Source of the DNA: an archaeon
GTDB taxonomy: Archaea > Aenigmatarchaeota > Aenigmatarchaeia > CG10238-14 > SCSR01
Reading direction: 5' to 3'
Length of the DNA: 9,299 nucleotides
Assembly (NCBI GenBank): GCA_004297575.1
Contig: SCSR01000046.1
Coordinates: forward strand, 1-9,299
Shown: positions 1 to 4,467 of the stretch, piece by piece
Layout: each line of letters begins with the position of its first letter
Numbering within the stretch: the first letter of the stretch is position 1
The notes under the pieces: model-generated
What the model saw: the letters and a program-made list of their open reading frames with translations, nothing else
Databases searched by the model: none
What the model was told of the DNA's origin: nothing
Position numbers and translations under genes: made by a program

Positions 1-746
1 CCGACATGAAGGTTGCACAGCAAAACGGGTATATCCAGAAAATCCCGTGCTTCGCTTCCGTCGGGCATTTCATACAGGACGGCGAGCTTACGCCGATAAT
101 AAAAGACCTGATAAGAATCTCAAGCCTGCCGTTGAAAGCCATAGAGTCTGACGTGGCTATAGACAGCACGGGGTTCACCACGACGAGGTTTGCAAGGTGG
201 TTCGACCACAAATACGGCAAGGAGATTGACAAGCGGGTTTGGATTAAAGCCCACGTCATGTCTGGCACCAAAACCAACATCATAACGGCGGTAGAAGTAA
301 CGCCAACGCCAGAGCATGACAGCAAGTTCCTTCCGCAACTGCTGGTCGAGACTGCTGAGAATTTCCAAGTCAATGAAGTATCTGCGGACAAGGGATACAG
401 CTCAAGGGAGAACTTGGAAGCGATAAGCAACGCTGGGGCAATGCCGTATATCCCGTTCAGGAAGAACACCACATCGAAGGCGTTAGGCTCAAGCACGTGG
501 CACAAGATGTGGTATTACTTCATGTTCAAGCACGACGAGTTTCTGCAACATTACCACAAGAGAAGCAATGCCGAGACGGTGTTCCACATGGTCAAGAGTA
601 AGTTTGGCGACCACGTGAGAAGCAAGACGGAGACTGCACAGGTGAACGAGGTGCTGTTGAAACTGCTGTGCCACAACATTTGCGTGGTGATACAGGAAAT
701 GAACGAGTTGGGCATTAAGCCCGACTTCTTTGCTGGTCGGAAGTGA
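1..746 (+). CDS. DDE transposase of the IS4/IS5 superfamily, 5'-truncated by the window edge
   Basis: Cut-and-paste transposase that would excise and insert its own insertion sequence. The reading frame is open to the first base, so the true N-terminus lies outside the window; the first visible Met is at base 6. Counting from that Met, the DDE triad is readable: D53 in AIDSTGF, D128 in VSADKGYSS, and E190 in YHKRSNAETVFHMVKSKFG, the classical Y-x2-R-x3-E-x6-K signature of the DDE_Tnp_1 fold. The phrase AQVNEVLLKLLCHNICVVIQ near the C-terminus is typical of a widespread bacterial and archaeal transposase lineage. No frameshift or stop is seen, so the copy may be active. The right terminal inverted repeat should lie shortly after base 746, but it cannot be identified without the left end. 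The coding DNA is clearly richer in GC than the two genes that follow. Confidence 0.9.
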   Translation, partial: DMKVAQQNGYIQKIPCFASVGHFIQDGELTPIIKDLIRISSLPLKAIESDVAIDSTGFTTTRFARWFDHKYGKEIDKRVWIKAHVMSGTKTNIITAVEVTPTPEHDSKFLPQLLVETAENFQVNEVSADKGYSSRENLEAISNAGAMPYIPFRKNTTSKALGSSTWHKMWYYFMFKHDEFLQHYHKRSNAETVFHMVKSKFGDHVRSKTETAQVNEVLLKLLCHNICVVIQEMNELGIKPDFFAGRK

Positions 747-750
747 GGTG
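745..750 (+). promoter_or_regulatory. Shine-Dalgarno site for the gene at 758
   Basis: GAGGTG overlaps the transposase stop codon (TGA, 744-746) and lies seven bases before the ATG at 758. It decides in favour of this ATG over the GTG at 743 and the ATG at 791. A competing observation is an AT-rich TTAATATT at 762-769, about 26 bp before the ATG at 791, which would fit a leaderless start there instead. Confidence 0.45.
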
Positions 751-757
751 TCTCGAA

Positions 758-1087
758 ATGCTTAATATTCATGGGACATATATATCTAGTATGGACTCTG
801 CTTTCTTTCTCAAAGAAAATATTGATGTCGAGATGACAAAAGACGTATCGCATAAGAAGATTTTCGACTTTATCAGGAAAGTGGAGATTGAAACAAATTT
901 GGAAATAATTAAAGTAATAAGAGATGTGATATCAGAAAAAATCGATAGCTGTTCTGTGACAAAAGACGAGCCTGATATTTCTGTTTATGTCGGCGGGACA
1001 CTAAACACGGTCATGATAAAACTCAGGTCGAAAAGCAAGGAAGCAGAAATGTCCATACCTAAAGACATGGACATTCTGCCTAAATAA
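758..1087 (+). CDS. hypothetical protein, 109 aa, downstream of the transposase
   Basis: I do not recognise this protein. From ATG 758 it has 109 residues with no signal peptide, membrane segment or cysteine-rich motif. A charged, probably helical middle (around EIETNLEIIKVIRDVISEKI) is followed by a probable beta segment (ISVYVGGTLNTVMIKLRSK). The start is chosen for the GAGGTG site at 745-750; ATG 791 (98 aa) or ATG 833 are alternatives, and a TATA-like ACATATATATCT at 777-788 could serve ATG 833. The DNA is visibly more AT-rich than the transposase and the housekeeping genes, suggesting foreign or fast-evolving DNA. It could be a passenger gene, or the remnant of a gene interrupted by the insertion sequence. 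It converges on the small minus-strand gene at 1091-1252 with only three bases between the stop codons. Confidence 0.55.
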   Translation: MLNIHGTYISSMDSAFFLKENIDVEMTKDVSHKKIFDFIRKVEIETNLEIIKVIRDVISEKIDSCSVTKDEPDISVYVGGTLNTVMIKLRSKSKEAEMSIPKDMDILPK

Positions 1088-1090
1088 TCC

Positions 1091-1252
1091 TTACTTCTTT
1101 GTTTGTTGGTCTATCTTTTCAGATAGTTCTTCGAACTTCTTGTTCATCTTTCTCTCCAAGTCATCAATTTTATTTTGAAGACTTCCGAAATTATCTGCAA
1201 GATAGTTATTTCTGAGATTCTTCAGGAATCCCAAAGTTGCTAAATCTGCCAT
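1091..1252 (-). CDS. small coiled-coil protein, 53 aa, function unknown
   Basis: A short gene read on the minus strand from ATG at 1252 to TAA at 1091. The product begins MADLATLGFLKNLRNNYLAD and then forms a charged amphipathic helix. Hydrophobic residues at F22, L25, I29, L32, M36, F40, L43 and I47 follow a 3-4 spacing with one stutter, so a coiled coil and self-association are likely. It has no transmembrane stretch and ends in Lys-rich sequence. Support for a real gene is the AAAGGAGG Shine-Dalgarno seven bases before the ATG, one of the best ribosome sites in the window, and the tight convergent packing against 758-1087. The function is unknown; a regulator or structural peptide of a mobile region are only guesses. 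A minus-strand TATA-like CTATAAAG at 1345-1352 could drive it with a ~70-nt leader. Confidence 0.65.
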   Translation of the reverse strand: MADLATLGFLKNLRNNYLADNFGSLQNKIDDLERKMNKKFEELSEKIDQQTKK

Positions 1253-1259
1253 CTTTTTT

Positions 1260-1288
1260 CCTCCTTTTGTTTATAACCCGAACGGAGG
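1260..1288 (-). promoter_or_regulatory. strong Shine-Dalgarno with possible anti-SD partner
   Basis: On the minus strand AAAGGAGG (1267-1260) is placed optimally for the ATG at 1252. Twenty bases upstream on the same transcript lies CCTCC (1288-1284), exactly complementary to GGAGG. Pairing the two would form a small hairpin hiding the ribosome site. The complementarity is visible in the sequence; a regulatory role is inference. Confidence 0.5.
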
Positions 1289-1434
1289 CGTAACGAAACG
1301 GAAACAGGCAGAAGCCTTCTATATCCCCTTCGGGGACAGCGAAGCTTTATAGCCTTGAGAAATAGAATTTCTTTCAGGTATTGAAGCTTCGAAGCTTCTG
1401 CCCATCGGGTTCGTTACAAACCAGCCCGTTGGGC
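1277..1434. repeat. imperfect inverted repeat of about 158 bp with nested hairpins
   Basis: The outer arms match imperfectly in inverted orientation. The best blocks are GTAACGAA (1290-1297) against TTCGTTAC (1410-1417) and GGCAGAAGC (1307-1315) against GCTTCTGCC (1394-1402). They nest correctly, so the whole interval can fold into one long stem. Weaker similarity extends outward (CCCGAACGG at 1277-1285 against CCCGTTGGG at 1425-1433). Inside sit a CCCC-TTC-GGGG hairpin (1325-1335), AGAAAT-AGA-ATTTCT (1358-1372) and a perfect 16-bp palindrome GAAGCTTCGAAGCTTC (1383-1398). GAAGCTT occurs three times (1341, 1383, 1391). The right arm can alternatively form a local hairpin at 1399-1435, with stem TGCCCA/TGGGCA plus CGGG/CCCG. 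A small non-autonomous (MITE-like) element, a structured RNA, or a terminator region are the candidates. No long ORF with coding character is present. Confidence 0.6.
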
Positions 1435-1494
1435 ATTACTTATTGCTTGTCACAATTATTTAAATGTTGGTGGTGCTTGACCTACATGAAACCA

Positions 1495-1530
1495 CAGCAT
1501 GATTTTATTGAAAAAGTTCTAATCATGTTG
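1495..1530. other. hairpin-forming inverted repeat
   Basis: CAGCATGATT (1495-1504) pairs with AATCATGTTG (1521-1530) through ten positions including one G-U, leaving a 16-base loop. It lies immediately before the three direct repeats, so it may be a protein-binding palindrome or a transcript hairpin. In the stretch between it and the large inverted repeat (1436-1494) I see only AT-rich sequence and no gene. Confidence 0.4.
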
Positions 1531-1583
1531 ACTTTTTACACAAGGTTCGGACTTTATACACAAGAACGACTTAATACACAAAG
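1530..1583 (+). repeat. three direct repeats, consensus GACTTWWTACACAAR, upstream of the TRAM promoter
   Basis: GACTTTTTACACAAG (1530-1544), GACTTTATACACAAG (1550-1564) and GACTTAATACACAAA (1568-1582) are near-identical 15-mers at periods of 20 and 18 bp. They end about 18 bp before the TATA box at 1601, the normal place for an archaeal activator or repressor array. A weaker fourth copy, ACTTTCAATACAAAA (1614-1628), overlaps the expected transcription start. A role as operator sites for the TRAM gene is inferred from position. Confidence 0.6.
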
Positions 1584-1594
1584 CCAGCCCAGCG

Positions 1595-1608
1595 CAAAGG
1601 TTTAAATA
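1595..1608 (+). promoter_or_regulatory. BRE/TATA promoter of the TRAM gene
   Basis: CAAAGG followed directly by TTTAAATA matches the archaeal BRE-TATA arrangement. Initiation would be expected near base 1630, giving a leader of about 120 nt before the ATG at 1751. This is unlike the leaderless arrangement inferred for other genes here. Confidence 0.65.
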
Positions 1609-1649
1609 CCTATACTTTCAATACAAAATTAAGGTTTACATAGCATACT

Positions 1650-1665
1650 CGGACTGTAAAGTCTG
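1650..1665 (+). promoter_or_regulatory. leader hairpin with GUAA tetraloop
   Basis: In the predicted leader, CGGACT (1650-1655) pairs with AGTCTG (1660-1665), with one G-U, around GTAA, a GNRA-type tetraloop. TAAAGTCTG from this stem recurs at 1720-1728, and AGACT at 1683-1687 could pair with AGTCT instead, so alternative folds exist. This is compatible with autoregulation by the RNA-binding product, but that is inference. Confidence 0.4.
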
Positions 1666-1670
1666 GTTCT

Positions 1671-1754
1671 ATGGGACTCAAAAGACTAGGAACGATGGAC
1701 GCAAGGATGAAACGAATTCTAAAGTCTGATAAAAAATGGAGGAAATTTAAATGA
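1671..1754 (+). CDS. possible 27-codon upstream ORF overlapping the TRAM start
   Basis: From ATG 1671 the frame runs 27 codons to a TGA that overlaps the ATG of the TRAM gene (ATGA, 1751-1754), the classical arrangement for translational coupling. The peptide MGLKRLGTMDARMKRILKSD, followed by KKWRKFK, is very basic. No convincing ribosome site precedes it, and a sequence this short can be open by chance. It could be a leader peptide, a genuine small RNA-binding peptide, or nothing. Confidence 0.25.
   Translation: MGLKRLGTMDARMKRILKSDKKWRKFK
1738..1742 (+). promoter_or_regulatory. Shine-Dalgarno of the TRAM gene
   Basis: GGAGG eight bases before ATG 1751 fixes the start codon and shows that this gene is translated from a leadered message. 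Confidence 0.7.
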
Positions 1755-2128
1755 GATTTGAAAGAAGAGGCGGAAGTTTCGGTGGCGGAAGCGGAGGCAG
1801 GAGATTCGGTGGCGGCGGAAGTAGAGGCGGCTTCGAATCGAGAGATGAGCCAAAGCCAGTCAAAGTCGGTGAAGAGTACGATGTGGAGATAAGCGAAGTC
1901 GGATCAAAGGGAGACGGAATCGCACGCATCAAGAACTTCGTCGTGTTCGTCAATGGCGTAAAGCAGGGCGAAAAGGCGAGGATAAAGATCACTGATGTCA
2001 GGAACAGGTTCGCAATAGGCGAGAAAGCTGGTGCAGCAGGTGAGGCTCCAGCTGCTGAAGAGAGTACCGAGACTACCGAAGAGACAACTGAATCTACAGA
2101 AGTCACAGAAGAAACATCTGAAGAGTAG
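1751..2128 (+). CDS. RGG/TRAM-domain RNA-binding protein with acidic tail, 125 aa
   Basis: Three parts are visible. Residues 1-32 are Gly/Arg-rich with RGG-like and GGGS runs, typical of flexible RNA-binding segments. Residues 35-92 are a TRAM domain: VGEEYDVEISEVGSKGDGIA is followed by a FVVFV strand, an NGVKQGEKARIKI segment and a final FAIGE. Residues 93-125 are an Ala/Glu/Thr tail dominated by TE and EE repeats, strongly acidic. Small TRAM proteins are abundant in archaea, where some act as cold-shock-like RNA chaperones; that role here is by family analogy. The TRAM core is usual for archaea, but the combination of a basic disordered head and an acidic disordered tail is notable. The gene has its own strong promoter, upstream direct repeats and a structured leader, suggesting regulated, high-level expression, and is followed by a T-rich terminator. 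Confidence 0.88.
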   Translation: MRFERRGGSFGGGSGGRRFGGGGSRGGFESRDEPKPVKVGEEYDVEISEVGSKGDGIARIKNFVVFVNGVKQGEKARIKITDVRNRFAIGEKAGAAGEAPAAEESTETTEETTESTEVTEETSEE

Positions 2129-2135
2129 GATCGGC

Positions 2136-2157
2136 TTTCTTTTGTTTTTTAATTTTT
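2136..2157 (+). terminator. T-rich terminator after the TRAM gene
   Basis: TTTCTTTTG, then six T, AA and five T, begins eight bases after the TRAM stop. Archaeal RNA polymerase terminates at such T-runs without needing a hairpin. The tail of the tract (TTTTTAATTATTA, from 2153) lies about 25 bp before ATG 2183, so it may double as the next gene's TATA region. Confidence 0.55.
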
Positions 2158-2182
2158 AATTATTATAAAACAAAATAAGGTT

Positions 2183-2695
2183 ATGGAAGAGGAACAGGGC
2201 AAGGTCTATGCCACGTCGCGCATAGCATTCATCGGGAATTATCTTATAGTCGGTTTGCTTGTTGCGCTTCTCATTTTGATATACACGCAATTCAACCTTT
2301 CGTTCAGCTTTTTCCCGCAGACGCTCAACCAGCTGATATCGTCATTAATCGTGTTGGGATTCCTGATGGCAATGTCTGTCCTTATAGAAGAGCCTGTATG
2401 GAAGAGGATGCTGCACCATTACATCGTGACAGACAGGGAGATAATCTACAAGTCCGGGCTGATCAAGAAGCAGAGGGTGTCCATGCCTTTCCAAAGCATA
2501 GCCGATGTAAAGGTGGAAAAGGGTGTGCTAGGCAGGATTTTCAATTTTGGGGATATCGTGATAGGCGGGTTCAAGGAAGGGATGGAAATTCACGGCTTGA
2601 GGAACCCTGAAGCATTGTACGAGGAGATTAGGTCGAAGATAAGGCAGTCTTCCTCTACGATATATAAAAGGAATACAGAAAACAAAGAAAAGTAG
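2183..2695 (+). CDS. membrane protein with bacterial-type PH domain (bPH2), 170 aa
   Basis: Two hydrophobic helices occupy about residues 14-36 and 47-68. They are followed by a cytoplasmic pleckstrin-homology-like domain at about 70-155. The latter shows the usual bPH_2 pattern: HYIVTDREIIYKSGLIKKQR, then MPFQSIADVKVEKGVLGRIF and a GDIVIGG strand, ending in an amphipathic helix. Such proteins are common in bacteria and archaea, sit in the membrane and probably mediate protein or lipid contacts; no enzymatic role is known to me. The C-terminal 15 residues are charged and Lys-rich. The ATG is the only sensible start, since no other Met precedes the membrane helices. There is no good Shine-Dalgarno, and a TTTTAATT about 25 bp upstream suggests a leaderless message. 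The stop is six bases before the GTPase gene, so the two may be co-transcribed. Confidence 0.85.
   Translation: MEEEQGKVYATSRIAFIGNYLIVGLLVALLILIYTQFNLSFSFFPQTLNQLISSLIVLGFLMAMSVLIEEPVWKRMLHHYIVTDREIIYKSGLIKKQRVSMPFQSIADVKVEKGVLGRIFNFGDIVIGGFKEGMEIHGLRNPEALYEEIRSKIRQSSSTIYKRNTENKEK
2661..2668 (+). promoter_or_regulatory. TATA box for the GTPase gene inside the preceding gene
   Basis: TATATAAA within the last codons of the PH-domain gene would start transcription near 2691, about ten bases before ATG 2702. The gene may therefore have its own promoter besides read-through. Confidence 0.4.
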
Positions 2696-2701
2696 GTTGT
2701 T

Positions 2702-3577
2702 ATGCCTGTCAATGCCGGAGCAGAGTATTTTGTAGCTGAGAGGAAGTTCCATGCAGCCAAGACCAAGGAAGAGAGAATTGCTGCATTGGAAGAGATGATA
2801 CGCACGCTTCCGAAGCACAAGTCGAGCGAGCACCAGCTTGCTCAGCTGAGGAAGAGGATGGCCAAGCTCAAGGCGGACAAGACCACCAAGTCAACTGCCA
2901 AGCCCAAGTTCTCAATCAGGAAGGAAGGCGCAGCACAGGTATGCATGCTTGGACTGACACAATCTGGAAAGAGCAGCCTGTTGAATTCTCTCACGAACGT
3001 CAAGGCTGAAGTCGGGACGCATGAGTTCACTACCACCGTTCCCACAGTTGGCATGATGAAGTATGGCGATGTGAACATTCAGATGGTAGAGATTCCATCA
3101 ACATTTGGCAATGACGAGATGAATATCGCACAGAATTCTGACTTGATACTGACACTTGTCGACGCTACGAAGGATATCAAGACACAGGTTGGAGAGTTGC
3201 AAAAAGTTCTGAAAAAGTACAGGCTATTAGGCAAAAAGAAGATGATTGTAATGTCGAAGGATGATAACAGGAATTTCGTGGAAAAGTTTTCCGTCTCTGC
3301 AAACACCGGAGAAGGGTTGGAGAATTTGAAACAGAAGATATGGCTGGAATTGGGATTGATACGCGTTTATACAAAATCGCCGAACAAGGAAAAGGATGTG
3401 CCGCCTGTTGTGCTGGAGCCCGGTGCGACTGTGAAAGAGGTCGTGAAGAACATACACAAGGATTTCCTGAAGAATTTCAAGTTCGCAAGGCTGTTCAACG
3501 ATACCTCATTCAGCGGCATCAAGGTTGGGTTGGATTACAGGTTGAAGGATTTGGATGTTATAGAGATTCACGCCTAG
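2702..3577 (+). CDS. DRG/Obg-like TGS-domain GTPase, 291 aa
   Basis: A translation-associated GTPase of the DRG type. Residues 15-58 form a charged helical region (KHKSSEHQLAQLRKRMAKLK), as in DRG proteins. The P-loop is G84-LTQSGKSS-92 and the G2 threonines lie at 110-112. The expected G3 DxxG is replaced by EIPS (130-133), G4 reads MSKDD (184-188) instead of NKxD, and G5 is SANTGEGL (199-206). Residues 219-291 are a TGS domain (RVYTKSPNKEKDVPP, then EPGATVKEV), ending in VIEIHA. At 291 residues it is shorter than the roughly 365 of standard DRG. Archaea have a divergent DRG-like branch with VEIP in place of DxPG, so this is probably a family trait and not decay. Nucleotide binding is plausible; hydrolysis may be slow or depend on ribosomes. 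The stop overlaps the end of the convergent minus-strand gene by four bases. Confidence 0.87.
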   Translation: MPVNAGAEYFVAERKFHAAKTKEERIAALEEMIRTLPKHKSSEHQLAQLRKRMAKLKADKTTKSTAKPKFSIRKEGAAQVCMLGLTQSGKSSLLNSLTNVKAEVGTHEFTTTVPTVGMMKYGDVNIQMVEIPSTFGNDEMNIAQNSDLILTLVDATKDIKTQVGELQKVLKKYRLLGKKKMIVMSKDDNRNFVEKFSVSANTGEGLENLKQKIWLELGLIRVYTKSPNKEKDVPPVVLEPGATVKEVVKNIHKDFLKNFKFARLFNDTSFSGIKVGLDYRLKDLDVIEIHA

Positions 3578-3948
3578 TTGTAGATTGCTCTTGCTTCTGC
3601 AGGCATTTCGTTTTCCTCTCTCTTTTTTCTTGCTAATCTCCAGCGACGTTTTTCTTTCTTTATCCCATAAATCTCTTCTGTTAGACCTTTTTCGGCAGAA
3701 CTTTTATAATCAGAAATGACGATTTTTATCCATCTCTCAAGTTCGGACTTTAGATTCTCGTCTCCAATTTCTTTAAGGAATTTTTCTTCTGCAATTTCAT
3801 GCGTTGTGCTTTTGAGAAGACCACCATATTTCCTCTCTAACTTTCTATCAAAATACGAAAGAAACTTGTCATCCACTGTTATTTTATAGAGTGTTGCAAT
3901 TCCATATACAAAGTTTCTTGCTATTTTATTTCTCGTCCAACAAGGCAT
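3574..3948 (-). CDS. hypothetical basic protein, 124 aa
   Basis: I do not recognise this protein. The chosen ATG at 3948 has a TATA-like CTTAAATG centred about 26 bp upstream, as expected for a leaderless transcript. A longer version from TTG 4011 (145 aa) would overlap the Nudix gene by 26 bases and is less likely. The sequence begins MPCWTRNKIARNF, has an aromatic-rich N-terminal half (YGIATLYKITVDDKFLSYFD), a charged helical middle, and a strongly basic stretch KKEKRRWRLARKKREENE near the C-terminus that could bind nucleic acid. No membrane segment is apparent. The DNA is more AT-rich than the flanking GTPase and pyrG genes, suggesting a later arrival or relaxed selection. It ends four bases inside the convergent GTPase gene. 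Confidence 0.65.
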   Translation of the reverse strand: MPCWTRNKIARNFVYGIATLYKITVDDKFLSYFDRKLERKYGGLLKSTTHEIAEEKFLKEIGDENLKSELERWIKIVISDYKSSAEKGLTEEIYGIKKEKRRWRLARKKREENEMPAEARAIYN

Positions 3949-3970
3949 AGAAGAAAATTTGACGGTTAAA

Positions 3971-3978
3971 CATTTAAG
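3971..3978 (-). promoter_or_regulatory. TATA-like box for the gene starting at 3948
   Basis: On the minus strand CTTAAATG is centred about 26 bp before ATG 3948, in the short gap after the Nudix stop at 3986. It supports the shorter start and a separate, leaderless transcript. Confidence 0.4.
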
Positions 3979-3985
3979 CTGTTTG

Positions 3986-4417
3986 CTATTGAAATCCACG
4001 TTTGATTGCAAGATATTCTTTCACGCCTTCCAGCCATCCGCCTGTGAAATATTTTTCAGGTTCGAAACTCTTTATAGGGACCCACTCATAATCAGTGTGT
4101 TGTTCTGAAAGCTGTATATGTCCGCCTGTGAGCGTAGCAGTATATCCTACAGCAAATATCCTTACATTCTTCCCATTTTCCTGCCTTTCATGCCTCATCA
4201 AAACGATAGGATTGCCAAGCTTGCACTTGACAGAAGACCCGAGTTCCTCGCGCATCTTGCGTTCTATGACTTTTTCAAGAGGAGCGGAAAATTCATCGGT
4301 CTTTATCCTGCCACCCGGTATATCCCAATCGCCATACTTGTCTTTGAAGATGAACAAGTTCCCATCATGCTCTAGAAAAACTTTTAACGCAACATAGTAG
4401 AGATCACGTTCTGCCAT
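3986..4417 (-). CDS. Nudix hydrolase, 143 aa
   Basis: A small single-domain hydrolase that would cleave a nucleoside diphosphate linked to another moiety; the substrate cannot be read from sequence. The N-terminal strand YYVALKVFLEHDG leads to DWDIPGGRI, and the Nudix box runs G36 to G60. G36-x5-E42 is canonical, but the spacing from E42 to R53 is ten residues instead of seven. The REUXEE core reads RKMREE, with Lys in the first Glu position. The metal-binding pair E57-E58 is retained. This GGRI...RKMREELG form is shared by other Nudix proteins I recall, so it is likely a functional variant. The domain continues through FAVGYTATLTGGHIQLSEQH to EWVPIKSF and ends in a helix. It is transcribed divergently from pyrG across a 50-bp gap, with a TATA about 26 bp before its ATG. 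Confidence 0.88.
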   Translation of the reverse strand: MAERDLYYVALKVFLEHDGNLFIFKDKYGDWDIPGGRIKTDEFSAPLEKVIERKMREELGSSVKCKLGNPIVLMRHERQENGKNVRIFAVGYTATLTGGHIQLSEQHTDYEWVPIKSFEPEKYFTGGWLEGVKEYLAIKRGFQ

Positions 4418-4439
4418 ATTACACTATTGACACAAACCC

Positions 4440-4447
4440 TTTTAAAA
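4440..4447. promoter_or_regulatory. palindromic TATA box shared by divergent Nudix and pyrG genes
   Basis: TTTTAAAA reads the same on both strands. Its centre is about 26 bp from the Nudix ATG (4417) and about 25 bp from the pyrG ATG (4468), the normal TATA-to-start distance of archaea. Both messages would therefore be leaderless. No second equally placed TATA is visible in the 50-bp gap. Confidence 0.55.
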
Positions 4448-4467
4448 CATAAATACTATCCTTTAAT

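Noticed and set aside
1530..1583. Direct repeats considered as a CRISPR fragment
   Set aside because: Repeats are only 15 bp, the gaps are 3-5 bp and not 30-40 bp, and there are no cas genes; an operator array fits better.
1541..1600. tRNA fragment suggested by GGTTCGGA
   Set aside because: No flanking T-stem, anticodon arm or acceptor complementarity could be built around it.
1381..1605. 74-codon plus-strand ORF across the hairpins and direct repeats
   Set aside because: It begins at TTG inside a palindrome, lacks a ribosome site, its residues look random, and the DNA is better explained by repeats.
1625..1727. Open frame in the TRAM leader reading IAYSDCKVWFYGTQKTRN
   Set aside because: No start codon or ribosome site within the predicted transcript.
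1701..1730. C/D-box small RNA (GGATGAAA ... CTGA)
   Set aside because: Only one imperfect C-like and one D-like motif are present, without the second C'/D' pair or a terminal stem.
1747..2106. 119-codon minus-strand ORF rich in Ser, Pro and Leu
   Set aside because: It is the exact antisense of the Gly/Arg-rich and TE-rich TRAM gene; its low complexity follows from that composition, and it has no ribosome site.
3949..4011. Longer start (TTG 4011) for the unknown minus-strand gene
   Set aside because: It would overlap the Nudix gene by 26 bases and ignore the TATA-like box placed correctly for ATG 3948; not excluded, but less likely.
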